Below are positions 10,418 through 35,200 of a stretch of DNA of 64,000 nt, in pieces (within the stretch, counting starts at the first letter, position 1; each line of letters starts with the position of its first letter). This DNA is from Lytechinus pictus (lineage: Eukaryota; Echinodermata; Echinoidea; Temnopleuroida; Toxopneustidae), in the NCBI RefSeq assembly GCF_037042905.1, contig NC_087254.1:9595103-9659102 (forward strand), given 5' to 3'. The notes below the pieces were generated by a model. The model had not been told where the DNA came from and made no database searches. It saw only the letters and a program-made list of their open reading frames with translations. A program made the translations under genes and the position numbers.

Positions 10418-10744
10418 CATGGGCAGAAATCTGTCCCCAAAGGTAGGGGGACCAGGGACTGGAATATTTTTACAAGCAAAAAAAAAGGTTATCACCCCAA
10501 ATGTAAGGTCATTTTAACCCTAACAAAATTTGACAAGCCCCCCCCCCCCCCAAAAAAAAAAAAAAAAGGTTTTCACCCAAAATGTAAGGTCATTTAGTCC
10601 AAAATACATGTATTATTTCGATTGTGAAGTGATGTATTTTTCTCCATGAAAGACCAAAAATAGTAGGGGGACATTTGATATTGTGTCCCCCTATTTTTGG
10701 TAGGGGGACACGTCCCCCTGTCCCCTCTGGGATTTCCGCCTATG
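10418..10744. mobile_element. Nested hAT-type MITE
   Basis: Flanked by the perfect 8-bp duplication TGGGTTGA (10410-10417 and 10745-10752). Termini are CATGGGCAGAAATC and, inverted, CATAGGCGGAAATC. The interior is rich in C/A runs and repeated AAATGTAAGGTCATTT. It inserted into the larger hAT-like element. Confidence 0.85.
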
Positions 10745-11879
10745 TGGGTTGAAGATGTCACATCCCCACTATCATGTTTCTTGTGTTATTACATGGAATC
10801 AAAATTGATTCATTTTTCATACCAGTGTGAATGATATGCCTCCCTTATAATGAAATAAGTTGCAGTTAAGAATATCCAATAGACCATGGACCTATAAGAA
10901 ATGGACGATTAACGCGAGCATTCTTTTGATGCAATCATAGTCGCCGTCTCCTGATTATGTGCATATTAATGATAACATACAGGTGCTTTGACAATAGCGA
11001 CTACCAAGGCGAATCTGATCTTCACAAAGGAATGTTTTGCTCTTTTTGCCGTTTGTTGGCTGATGTCTTGTAGCAGATTATACCTTTCAATTAAGATGTT
11101 TCAGATTTGGAACAACAAATTGAGAAGCAGACGATTTTTGTGATATCAAATTTATTATTATCGATTTGCACGCTTCTGCACACTCATAATGACTTTACTA
11201 TAACAACGAGAGGGGGACGACCCCTACAAGAAACCCACCATGTTTCTCTGGATTATAAATTACAATCAATCAATTTCTTTTCAGCCTCTATCTTGAAATA
11301 TTCATACATTTTTCCAAATAAAAACCATGGAACTAAGATAACCATTTGTAAACCAGAACTGCACATTAATTTCCGAGAATTCAGGTAATTTATTACCTTC
11401 TGCGCATACAATTTGTCTAATGTTAAATGTCTAATCACCGAAAGCTTCTGTAACTCATGGTTTAATTGACGGCGACCATGATGGTATCACAGGAGATCAA
11501 TATGAAGAGAATGTTATTCACATGACAATGACAGTCAGATGTTAGTGAAATCATTAACTAACCGATGAATGTCCAGCTTTCATAGGTCCATGAATAGACT
11601 AAATCAGTTGTCAATTCAACTGTTTTTGGTTCTTGAAGGGAAAATGCTGAATAAACCTAATTTTATGTAATAAAATACAAAAGAACAAGTGGGGATATGA
11701 CATCATCAGTTTGCTCATTGAATATTAATGAAGACATGCTTAAAACTGTTTCACCGGAATAAGGCTAATTTTTAAAATGCAATAACTTTGATATTCGTTG
11801 TCGGATTTTGATCAAATCTTTATTCTTATGTTCGTCTGATTTTTCTTTATCTGTTTAAACCATATTACATTCAGTGTTG

Positions 11880-12510
11880 AGTTTCAGATCAGAATATAAA
11901 AAATTTTATGCTCGCGCTTCGCACTCACATTATTAATGTAAGAATATATCCAATTACCCATCATTTTCTTGATTTACAAAACATGAATAGAATGTCCCGA
12001 TTATAGGTCTGAAATTTCAATTTTGTTTCCGCTCGCGCTTTGCGCTTCCATCAATTGGATAGTTATTTACCTATCCTGTTCATGATTAGAAAAGTGCTTA
12101 AGATGTCCCGTTTTTAGGTCTGAAATCTCGTTTTTATTTCTGCTCGCGCTTCGCGCTCGCATCAATTGTATAGTTATATACCTATCCTGTTCATGAATAC
12201 AAAAAGTGCTTGGAATGTCCAGTATTTAGGTCGGAATGTCAAATTTTTCAGCTCGCGCTTCGCGCTCGCATTATTTGATGGTTGATATATGTATCGTCTT
12301 AATGGTTAACAGCAAACAGTCCTTATAACACTTCCCTTTCGATCAGACCAGAGCGTATATAACAAATATCTGATCGCGTTCGCAGTTATTTGTTACATAC
12401 GCATCTTGTTCAGGACCACAAACATTGCTCAAAATTTTCAGGACAAAATACATGAAATCCCCCCCCCAAAAAAAAAAAAAATTGCTCGCGCTTCGCGCTC
12501 GAGTTATCTA
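11880..12510. repeat. Tandem units of about 110-120 bp with a GC-rich near-palindrome
   Basis: Units near 11880, 12000, 12115, 12225 and 12450 each end in GCTCGCGCTTCGCGCTCGC or a close variant, within AT-rich sequence (GGAATGTC...ATTTTT..., CATTATTTGATGG). A single unit lies at 10144. Related units occur in another element at 27938 and 28034. Confidence 0.75.
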
Positions 12511-12576
12511 ATTATATATCAACGTTCTTTTATAAGAAGAAAGCTAAGAAGTGACTGTCATAATTTATAAGTGTAT

Positions 12577-12652
12577 ATATGTATATGTGTGTGTGGATGG
12601 GCGGGTGTGTGTGTGTGTGTGCGCGGGTGTGAGTGTGTGTGCGTGTGTGTAA
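12577..12652. repeat. TG-rich microsatellite
   Basis: Interrupted GT/GTGTGC repeats (TGTATATGTGTGTG, then GTGTGTGTGTGTGTGCGCGG) near the right end of the hAT-type element. Confidence 0.8.
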
Positions 12653-12965
12653 TTATGGAAAACTCAATTGTGTCCCCTTCCCCCCACCTTTGAGGAGAGA
12701 TTTCAGCACCCCCACTGAAAAATCGTTCCCAGGTCCCTGAAAATTGGGGGCAAATTTCGTTTCAACTGAAACTTAATTGCTGTTGTTTTGATCATCCATC
12801 ATTTTTATCATATCTCCATAATTTTTACACTTTCTTTCATGGTTGAGCGAACACACTCGAGAACGTGAGAATCAATATTGCATAATAAACGGTGCAGTCT
12901 TTACAAACAATTTCTCAGGATCAGTCGAATTTATGTACAACTTAATGAGTGGTGGATCCAGAAGT

Positions 12966-13196
12966 TTACAAAGTAAAACGTTGTTTAAGATTTTATACAA
13001 CGCTGATGTTTAGGCTATATGAACCTATTTTGTTTAACCGTTTAAACAATCATGTTTAATTTACTGAAGATTAGATATTGAAAATTAAACTTTGTTGCTT
13101 AAGATTTAAACACTTGTTTAAACTGTTTAAACAATTACTGTAAGGTTCGTATAGCTAGTATACAGCGTTGTATAATTTGTTTTACTGTATAAAATG
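12966..13196. mobile_element. Palindromic MITE, about 230 bp
   Basis: The left arm (AGTAAAACGTTG, TTTTATACAACGCTG, ATATGAACC) is repeated inverted on the right (GGTTCGTATAG, CAGCGTTGTATAA, GTTTTACTGTATAAAA), with GTTTAAAC-rich sequence at the centre. No coding capacity; target duplication not clear. Confidence 0.65.
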
Positions 13197-14719
13197 GGAT
13201 GGGCTCGAGAAATGGGAACGGTGCACCACTAACATTTCCCGATTAACATGTTTTAAGTTATTGAGGGCGCTACCATAAACCACTATGAAGATACGTCACC
13301 ACTTGTCAATACGTTATCAATATTTTGTGTGGAGTGGTAAAATAATGTATAGCTAGTAAACTATTAAGCACCTTAACAGTCAACCAGAAACAAATTTCGC
13401 CCATTTCTGTACAATACGAAAAATTACTCTTGTGACTTAAAAAAAAATTTGTTATTTTTAGTTTTACCTTTGATTACTCCTGTATGCCTCAAAAGATCAA
13501 TCAATCATTTTTTTGCACAGGAACAAGTGCAAAACACTACATACGAAATTAAAAATCTAAAAATTATTTCGCTCAAGAGTTACAACATTTTTATTAGGGG
13601 GGGGGGGGCTTACTTTTTGTTGAGTAAAAGAGGGGTAAGAAAAGCTAATGAAACAAGGAGAGGGAAATATTTGAGACAAAAAGTAACAAAAAACAACTGA
13701 ATTCCTACAAACAGCCTGGGTGTTGTGACACGCGTAAAAGGAGGGAGGGGGCATACACGCAATACGAGGAAGACACACATCATTATACCAGCTTATTTAT
13801 ATTTCATTTCGAAACAAAAATTGTTTAGCTTGTAATCTTGAAGGGAAGTGAGAAAATTTGCTCTTAAACGTGCGCCGCGCACGAACGTTCTTCCCATGCG
13901 GCATTTTCCCATCCTGATCCAGTTGCTTGAGCAGATAAAACGCGCAGAGAAAGGGAGAAAGATGCATATATCTCGAATGCTGGGGAGTTATTTGGAGTTG
14001 ATCATCAGTCCCCCATCCGCTACGGATGATTATGCCTCGAGTAGGAGCAGAATCAAAATTCATATATGCTCCAGTTTCAGTCATTTAAATGAGGCGTAGT
14101 TTTGCTATATATATAATTATATTCTTTTGCGCCGTCTTCCTGAAATTATTGATTGAAGTTGTCTCCGTGAGTGTCTTTTGGATGCTTTCCTTTAAGACCT
14201 GGATGCCTCGTTATTGTGAGCGTTGGGGTGTTCGTGTTCTCTCCATCTCAGACACATACCGCATCCTGTTTTCATCATCAGCTATATATTCACAAACGAT
14301 ATTGGACATCATCACAGGAGATCAATATTTCAACGACTATTTCTTGTGAAAACAAATCATCTCATGATATTTTTTAATGGTTTATCTTTCTCTACACACC
14401 GCTTGTGACAGAAGTGTAGCTAGAATTAAATTGTTGTGACGATTGATATATCCCCGGGATATATCAACGAAGTGAATTTGATTCACATGATTAATATTAT
14501 ATCAATGAAGCTATTGTCAACTGAATTATAAGTCTTCGAGAGAAAAAAAAACAGTGACGGAGAGCTGAGAAATAGAGACACGGATTTGTGAAGGAGGGAG
14601 CTAAAATTTTTAGAGGAGCATTTGGTAATTTTAAGCAGCTAAAGGTATCTTGAAAGGAAAATAACGAATTCTTTAAAAAAAACCATACAATTTAAAACAT
14701 CGAGGAGAGGAAAAGCAAG
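13197..14719. other. Upstream flank of the calcium-channel gamma-like gene
   Basis: No coding exon identified. It should include the promoter and 5'UTR of the gene starting at 14720; untranslated upstream exons cannot be excluded. Homopolymer runs (poly-A at 13440, poly-G at 13600) and a short hairpin around 14445-14465 (GATATATCCCCGGGATATATC) are present. Confidence 0.4.
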
Positions 14720-26983
<12,264 letters not shown>

Positions 26984-27235
26984 AAAAAGATGTTTTCAGA
27001 AACATCACATAAATTACCAATATAGTCTTTATGGTAGCAAGACTTTAATCATCGCTCAAATATCATGTCAGTTATTCAAAATGATCTATAACAAACGCGA
27101 ATTTCAAATAATTTTGAATATTCAATATTTGTTTCAATATTTGTCACAAAATGTAATTGAGATCTGTCTGTATTATATTGAATATGTATTGATACTTTGA
27201 TTATATTATGAAAATTTTGTTGAACGGAAATATTA

Positions 27236-27241
27236 AATAAA
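27236..27241 (+). terminator. Candidate poly(A) signal of the calcium-channel gamma-like gene
   Basis: AATAAA 253 bp after the stop codon, in an AT-rich 3'UTR-like stretch; spacing is reasonable but other signals cannot be excluded. Confidence 0.5.
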
Positions 27242-27642
27242 TTTACTTAATCTAATCTAATTTCTAAAGAATCAAGTCTCGGGACCGTCACTTGGATTTT
27301 TCAAAGGAGTGTATTTTTTCCAAATTTGGGGAGAAAAAAGACGGGTAGGGAAAAACTACATGAGGGAAGTGTCTCTTGATGTATATTTGCAGAGTAGCGG
27401 TTCAGATGGAATAAGTGCAGATTTGACGTTACATCAACTTTTCAGTAAACACTCTCCAATTGCTTACTGTATCGTAAAAAAATTGAACATTTTCGAAGGG
27501 GTGTCTTATAGCCTAGGGCAGAGAAAGCGCGGCGGATCCAAGGGGGAAGGGGGCAGCATGGGACTCTCTTGTTGGAATTTTATGTGGCCCCAAGATATTT
27601 AGGAAAATAAGAATAAAATTGTAGAGTAACGTGTAGTATGAC

Positions 27643-28454
27643 CAGAGCCGTCGCTAAAGGGGGTGTGGGGTGCGACACCCCCCCCCCACTCTAGATATAG
27701 TCGGTAAATCTCCTCGGCCATCGGGGAAAAAGGAAAAGGGGAAAGGGGGGAAAATAAAAGGACAGAAAAAGAGAAGAAGGAAAGAGAAAAGAAAGGAAAA
27801 GGGAAGGGGAAGAGAATGTTCATTTTCCCGTATAGGAGTATCAACATTTTGCGCTCACATAAATTGTTTGATGACATACCCATTTTGTTCATAATTGCAA
27901 AAAAAAAGTGTTTAGAATATCCCGTTTTTCAGCTCACGCTTCACTCTTGCATTATTTGATTGGTGAGATATGTATTCTATTCATATGATATTCATTCTAT
28001 CCTATGAGTCACTGTAATATATTTAAAATTTCAGCTCGCGTTCAGCGCCCGCATGAATTGTTTAGTTAGATACTCGTATTGTTCATGATTATAAAATGTA
28101 CTTATCAATTGTTTACTTTAGATAATTATACACCCATCCAATTCATGGTTACATTGCTTTGAATGTACCTTATCTTGTTTTGAAGAATGAAAATTTAGTT
28201 AGGACTAACCCCTAAAAAAAAACAAATTTGGGCGGCCGCGACGGGGAAAATGTGAATGAAAATATTTTCCGCCCCTTCTATTAATGAAAGCTGGATGTGC
28301 CCCTGGGTATGACGAAATATATAAATGTGACTGAGGAGAATGGGGAACTCTACCATGACTCATGGTCTTCGGTAATCGTTGCCGATTTGTCGTCGGTAAT
28401 CACGGTCTCCACCCCCGACACACACACACTGAAAAAGACCTAGCGACGCTCCCG
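27643..28454. mobile_element. hAT-like element with satellite units
   Basis: Termini CAGAGCCGTCGCTAA and, inverted, CGGGAGCGTCGCTAG. Flanks AGTATGAC (27635-27642) and AGTATGGT (28455-28462) match at 6 of 8 positions, a worn target duplication. The interior has a purine run (27720-27815) and two degenerate GCTCGCG-type units (27938, 28034) like those in 9157-12739. Confidence 0.6.
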
Positions 28455-28548
28455 AGTATGGTCTAGGTATTTTAGCTGTATACTCTAAAATACCATCTTC
28501 CACTCTTCAAATCTTGAAAAAAAGTCCAACATTGTCTGTTCATGCACT

Positions 28549-30026
28549 CAACCGCGTAGCCAGGATTTCATTTTGGAGGGGGCGGTAAATGCACGCAAAG
28601 CATGCCAACGCTTACAGAGCGCGCGAAGCGCGCTCCCTAGGGGGTGGGTGCAGGGAGGGGGAGTTTCCCCCTCCCTTGCGAAGCGCGAAGCTTTTGGTGT
28701 TTCATGAATTAAAATGAAAAGGAGTCGTCTCTCTTGTCTCTAGTATCTATATCAGCTCCAATTCAGTTGACTATATTGTGATTTTGAACCTGGTTTTCAT
28801 GAACCTTGTTTTAAAAAAAGATTATGAACGCACAAAAAAGGAATACAATGGAGGAAATTAAAATGATAATAACCCCGCGCGAAGTGCGGAAGCTAAAGCG
28901 TTTTATCAATTTTTTGCCATGAAAAGGGTCCCGAGAAAAGGATATTCTCAAACATATATTGAATACTTCCCTTGGAAAGATCAGATTTGATTACAAACAA
29001 TTTAGCGACAGTGCATATCTTTAACTCGCAAAACAGAGGAGAAGAAGTGTATATGCCAGGAGGAAGATATTCCTCCCCGCGCAGAGCAACGAAACTCTGA
29101 AATTTCAAAGGGCGGATGTTTCATCAAAATAATGCAGATATCTCCAATACCCCATCGGCTCTAATTCAATTAATTTTCTAAGATTATTGAACTTCATTAA
29201 AAGGAAAATAGTGCGCAAAAAGTTGAAACTTCTGTGATTTATTGAAATTATATAAAAAGGATGCCTAATTTCTTTGACTTATCCTGAAGCGCTTCATTTT
29301 GAATTATAAAGAAACTTAAGAGTCATTCAAAATTTCAAACTGAGGGCGAAAAACAGGACAGGAGATGAATGTACAGGGAAATGACATGAAGTTGAATAGA
29401 ATTTGATAAATAATATTGTACTTTTTTATTTAATACCCTTATACGATACGAATTTTATACCTTCCTCTTTTTGGATTAGGAACCTGTTTGCCCCAAAAAT
29501 TATGGTTGTTTAGTAATGAGCTGAAAAGCGGGAGAAGTTGACTTTATGGAGGTGACGGCAGAAATTGATATAAAGATTTTACCCGCCCGGAGCCGACCCG
29601 ACCAGAAGTTACGCGATCAATTAAAAAAAAAGATAACTTCATATACTTCGGCCTAACCTTACTTTAATTCCATGCCCTAATATATACATTTGAACTTTAA
29701 CTGGCAATAAACACACTAGCTGAGGTAGAAAAACAGGGTTAGAGAAAGGGTGGGGGAAACAATGGAGATCTTCAATATTTTCATTTAACCGCGCGCAGCG
29801 CGGAAGCAAAATTCATAATCATAAATTTAGAGCAAGAGTGAAGGAGTTTCTCTTTTGAGAAAATAAAAGAATAAAAAGAAAAAAAAAACACAAAGCTACC
29901 TTTCTTCCCTTTCCTCCCTTCCCTTTTCCTTTTCTCCTATCTTTTTTCCCTTATTTTTTTTTCTTTTTGGGGACGTTTTTTTGGGGGGCGACCGCCCCCA
30001 CCGCCCCCCCCCTGGCTACGCGCCTG
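28549..30026. mobile_element. hAT-type element, 1.48 kb, perfect 8-bp target duplication
   Basis: Direct repeats CATGCACT at 28541-28548 and 30027-30034. Terminal inverted repeats CAACCGCGTAGCCAGG and CAGGCGCGTAGCCAGG. The interior shows repeated GCGCGAAGCGCG-like motifs (28620, 28677, 28875, 29793) in AT-rich sequence and no transposase frame. Confidence 0.88.
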
Positions 30027-30034
30027 CATGCACT

Positions 30035-30870
30035 TGAACATTTCCTCTTGCCCTTCACTTTAAATTTAAAATACTGGTGCCGCCACATGAGCAGAGAAAT
30101 TGGTATTGAAGTGAATAAGTGATATACCAATTGGAGAGCTCCTTGATCCCCGCGGGGGTAAGAGAAATATCATTATTGCTGTCACCACCTTTTTTAAGGG
30201 GGAGGGGGTTACCCCCCCCCCCCCAGTGCTGGCTTCATATATAACTGCGTGAAATTGAAGCTAAAATATCTTCCCAAAGCCTCTATATATGTACGGATAT
30301 ATATCGAGTAGTTATTGGTATGATGGAAGTTAAATTGTTTATTTTTATTTTGTTTTATTTACTTTTACCACCTGTGGAAACACCCTATCAGCAAGTGCTG
30401 TTTTTCGAAGGGGTACTAACTGTAGAGTGGAAATTGTCATCCATAAGCGTTCTTTGCCATGAGTAAATATATATTACCAAGGACCTTTAAAACATAACTT
30501 TTGTGGTTTTGCTTAAATCGTAACTTTGTGTATGATTTTGTTTCCTCGAAATTCGGAATATTTTTGATAAATAAAGGAGGGTGGCATCTATATCCAGGCG
30601 GGCCAGAGTCTTGAGCATATGCAGCGCCAAAAGTTATTGTCATTTTAAATTCCTAGATAGATAAGATGGTAAATGCCGTTCGTATAAATGTAATAAGAGA
30701 ACCTTTGTTTAAATTTGCCAGTTATTTTGTCAGCTATTCTATCGTGTTTAGTCATAAGACATTTAAATAGAATTGTATTCTGTATGTATTGGTGATGCTG
30801 TCAATATTTCAATGTTGATGATTATTGTTGAGATGACAATAAATAGTATTATTATCAATCTATTTGTTGG
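30035..30870. other. Non-coding intergenic sequence
   Basis: AT-rich, no ORF or domain. A G-run/C-run pair at 30195-30225 suggests another short hAT-like MITE end, but boundaries and target duplication are not visible. Confidence 0.35.
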
Positions 30871-30879
30871 TTGTTTATG

Positions 30880-31019
30880 TTAGTAATTATTATCAGTATC
30901 ATCGTCATCATCATCAGTAGCATTATTATTGTTTTAATAATAAGTATGATTTTTGATATCATTGTTATAATTATTGTTGCAATAATGAATATTTTCATTA
31001 TTATTATTATTGTTATTAT

Positions 31020-31050
<31 letters not shown>

Positions 31051-31055
31051 GTTTT
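30880..31055. repeat. ATT/ATC trinucleotide satellite
   Basis: Interrupted ATT, ATC and ATA units, ending in a clean (ATC)n run at 31020-31050. Confidence 0.9.
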
Positions 31056-31317
31056 CATTATTACCATTGTAACACATGTTAAAAAAACATATAGTTTTCC
31101 GTAAAACCGTTAATTTTCCGACCCAATTTTTCGGTGAACATACTGTAAGAGCCCCAGAATTTGGCGGTAAATCATAAAATTTATAATAAGGGAAAGAAAG
31201 TTGTGCAGCAAGTTGCCAAAAAAATGCCATTGAACTATAGGCGGCAAATTCCTTGCAAGTATTGCTGCAAGAATTTCCAGCGCAATGTACAGTGTTACGT
31301 CAAATTGTTATAGAAAA

Positions 31318-31465
31318 GCTATATATATAGAATATAAAATGTGTGGAATAGAATAGAATAACATAGAATATAGTATGTATAGAGAATATACAGTATCACA
31401 AAATATGAATAAATATAAATAGAATAAAATATATAGAATAGAATATGTATAGATTAGGTTATATT
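31318..31465. repeat. Degenerate ATAGAATA-type minisatellite
   Basis: Imperfect repeats of TAGAATATA / AATAGAATAA over about 150 bp, AT-rich and non-coding. Confidence 0.7.
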
Positions 31466-31661
31466 GAATAGACTTAGGAAGTGGGGTTTTTTCTGTCAAC
31501 TGAAGATGTTGTTGAGAATGCAAATAAATAGACTTCTTGTTTTATGTTATGAAACACCATGATTGTAAAAACATGAAACGTATTTGTTTTGTACAAATTT
31601 CTGTGTGAATATACTTGATTACATAAAATCTCCATCAAGCTGCAAGGTTCGATCCCCAAAT

Positions 31662-31967
31662 CAGGGCCACTGATATGGGAACGATTTTTGTTTTCTGGGG
31701 GTGCTGACGTAAATTTGAAAAGCAAAAAAAAAGAAAAAAGGGACAAAGGAAAAAAAGGTTTTCACTACAAAATGGAGGTCAAATTGGTCTCGAGTTCCGA
31801 GAAATTTTAAATGCAAAAAAATAAAAAAGGAAAAGGGGTATCACTTTTCCATTCATTTCTACACATCTCCCAAAATACTTGGTGTGCTCCCTATGGAGAA
31901 TAATACATGCAGCACCTCCAGGAAAATTTGTGGGGGTGCTTCAACACCCCCGCTTCCGAGGGCCATG
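31662..31967. mobile_element. hAT-type MITE related to the 3.6-kb element
   Basis: Perfect 8-bp duplication CCCCAAAT (31654-31661 and 31968-31975). Termini CAGGGCC / GGGCCATG. The interior includes GGGGGTGCTG, TATGGAGAATAATACATGCA and GCAGCACCTCCAGGAAAAT, shared in inverted orientation with 9170-9250 and 9937-9985. Confidence 0.85.
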
Positions 31968-32255
31968 CCCCAAATCAATGCCCCTATCTTTCCAAATTCT
32001 CTTCCCCTCTCCCTTTCTCTTTGGTTCCATGACATTTGCTCCGCCGATAATTTCTCTGCCGACAATTGCTCGGAGGTTAATTCCACACACTAATGGAATG
32101 ACCAACTTCAACCCTGGACTTCACACTATACCTAAACCTAACATTGCAACCCAACATGATATCTTCGAGGAAATAAATCCTGGAGCAATGGTCGCCTTCT
32201 CTTTAAAGCTACTTCTAAAAATCTCCCCTCCCCTTTCACCTTCCAATCTCCCCTC

Positions 32256-35200
32256 TAGTCCAGGATAGAAGGGGTCGAACCTTGTTTTTTTATATATACA
32301 ATGTTTTTTTATGGTTTCTTGTCAATTCGAGGGTGCTGATTCCGAATCTGAATGATGCCACTCGTGTAACCTTGAGCATTTTCTGCAAATTGGCAAAATC
32401 CAATATGGCCGCCAAAATATGAAAATTACCCATGAAAATCATAAAATTGTCCACACATTGGCTTTAAAGTACATGCAATTGTGATGCCGGAGTGAAATAA
32501 TATCTGAAAAAATGATTTTTGTCAAAATATTTATTTTCTTGATATCAAAATGGCCGCCATCATAGACCCCTGTACAATATGAATGGGGAAAATTAATTTT
32601 TACAAAATTGAGCACTGAAATGCAAGTAATTATGATATATGAGTGAAGCAATGTCTGTAAACATGATTGCTAACGATATATATCATTTGTTATGTCAGTT
32701 ATGTGATAAATCCTGTATTTTGATATTCAAAATGGCCTTCGAAAGCCCTAACACTATTATGTACAATGTGAATGGTGACACAAAAAAATCACAAGAGTGA
32801 GCACTAAAATGCATTTTGTTGAGATAAACGAGTGGAATACTGACTAAAAACATTTTTGTTAACGAAATTTATTATTTAACATGCCATGTATGTGATAAAC
32901 CCTGTATTTTGATATTTAATATTACTGCCAAAGGCCCTAAAATTATGATCTACGATGTGAGAGAGGACAAAAACAATCACAAGGTGAGCACTAAAACGTA
33001 TTTTTTGTGGTAAATTAGTGGAATACTGTCTTCAAATATAATTTGCAACGAAATATATTATTCGGGTTTCATATTTGTGTTAAAGGAGAATGAAACCCTT
33101 GAAACTAGCTGAATCCATATCAAAGAGAAAAATCAAAGAAACATATTGTTGAAAGTTTGAGGAAGATTGAATGAATAATAAGAAAGTTATGAGCATTTGA
33201 ATATTGAGATCACTAGTGCCATGTAGATCCTCCCATCGGCAATGCACCAAGATTTGTGATATCACACACGTACAACTCCCTCGATCATTACTTTAGTACT
33301 TATTTCACTTATATTCTCACTTTTATAGAGTCTATCACAAGGTTAGGTGTTTTCTTTATGAGATGACAAGTACAGAGGTTTCACAACATTATATCATTGA
33401 TGAATCGTTTGTCATATGATTAGAATGAGCAAAAAGAGATGTTTTGGGGTATATTTTCAGTGTCCGAATGGGAGAGTTGTACGTGTGTGACATCACAGAT
33501 CTTGGTCGCATTGCCAATAGGAGGATCTCCATAGCATTAGTGATCTCGACATTCAAATGCTCATAACTCTTTTATTGCTAGTCCTATTTTACTCAAAGTT
33601 TTGTTGATATTATTCTTTGATTTTTCTGCTTTCACAAAAGCTAACTTGCTCCAAGAGTTTCATTCTCCTTTAAATATTGTATTTTGACTTTCAAAATGGC
33701 CGCCAAAAGACATTGACTGTATTATGTACAATCGATCTGGGAAACTAATTTTCACATGAGTCAGCACCATAACATGCATATAATTGTTATTTAAGAGTAA
33801 AATATTGTCTGAAAACATAATTCCTAACAAGATATATCATTCATTCTGCCAGGTAGGTGATAAATAATGTATTTTGAAAGTCAAAATGGCCGCTACAGGC
33901 CCTAACAGTAGGCCTATTATGTACTTTGTGAATGGGAACAAATAATTTTAACAGAATTTGGCTTTGCTTGACTAAATGGTGTTGCATGTATGAGTGAAAT
34001 ATCGTCTGAAAATATGATTTTGTAACCAAATAGATCATTTCTTATGTTATTTAGGTGATAAATGCTATATTTAAATTTCAAAATGGCTGCAATATGTTTC
34101 TTTGTGGAAATTATCTTTCCCCATTAAAATTTTGCATATTAAGATAAGGGACTATGGCGGCCATTTTTCATTTTTAAAAGGCTGCATTCATCATCTTTAT
34201 GACACAAGCTATGATATATTTCGTTAGAAATCATTGGGTTTGGACAATACTTAACACTTACATCAAAATTAAGCCATTTTCATAGTAAAAATTTTGTCAA
34301 AATTATCTGTCCCCAGTTACAATGTACATACTACTTTGGGCTATGGCAGCAATTTTGAATTTCAAAGTAAGGCCTTTATTTCCTTCTCAACCATTATGTG
34401 ATGTATTTAGTCAGAAATCATGTTCAAGACCAAATTTTACCTATACATCACATAGTTACGTGCGTTTTTGGTTCTCATTCTGGTGATGATTAGTTTCCCT
34501 ATACGCATGTTACAGAATTTGTAGGGGCTTGTGCGGCCGTTTTGAAAGTCAAAATACAGTATTTATCACCTATAGGAGAGGAAATGTTATATTTCATTAA
34601 AAAATCACGTTTTCAAACAATATTTTCCTTATACAACAGAATTATATGGATTTCATAGTCAGGCAAATCCTAATTCTTTCAAAAGTATTTGTCCCCATTT
34701 ACATTGTAGATAATACTGTAAGGGCCCATAGGGGCCATTTTGAATTTTACAATACAGCATTTATCTCATGCATGAAAAATGAAATGATATGTTTCGCCAG
34801 AAATCATGTGTTTAGACAATATTTCACTCGTATAGATTACAATTACATTCATTTTATTGTTTTTACTCTTGTGAAAATTAGTTTCTTCATTCGCTTTGTT
34901 CATAATACAGATAGGGCCTATGGCAGCCATTTTGAATGTCAACATGCAGCATAATTACCGAAATTGCAAGGGAAATGATATGTTTCGTTAGAAATCCTTG
35001 TTGTCAGACAGTGTTACACCAATATTTCGCAGTTATTGGCATTTTAAAGTCAAACAAATTCAAAGGTTGTGAAAATTATTTGTCCCCTTTTATATATTGT
35101 ACACAGTATAAGGGGTCTATGACAGCCATTTTGAATATCATAATACAGCATTTATCACATTAGATAGTATACAAATGATATAGTTTTGTTAATAGTCATG

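Larger units (their letters stand above)
9157..12739. mobile_element. Large non-autonomous hAT-type element (3.58 kb)
   Basis: Perfect 8-bp target duplication AAAATTGG (9149-9156 and 12740-12747) and a perfect 14-bp terminal inverted repeat CAGGGACCTGGGAA (9157-9170, inverted at 12726-12739). Both match hAT conventions. The interior codes for no transposase. It holds GGGGGTGCTG-rich modules (9170-9250, 9930-9985), a nested hAT MITE (10418-10744), an array of palindrome-bearing units (11880-12510) and a TG microsatellite. A related 306-bp element lies at 31662-31967. Confidence 0.85.
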
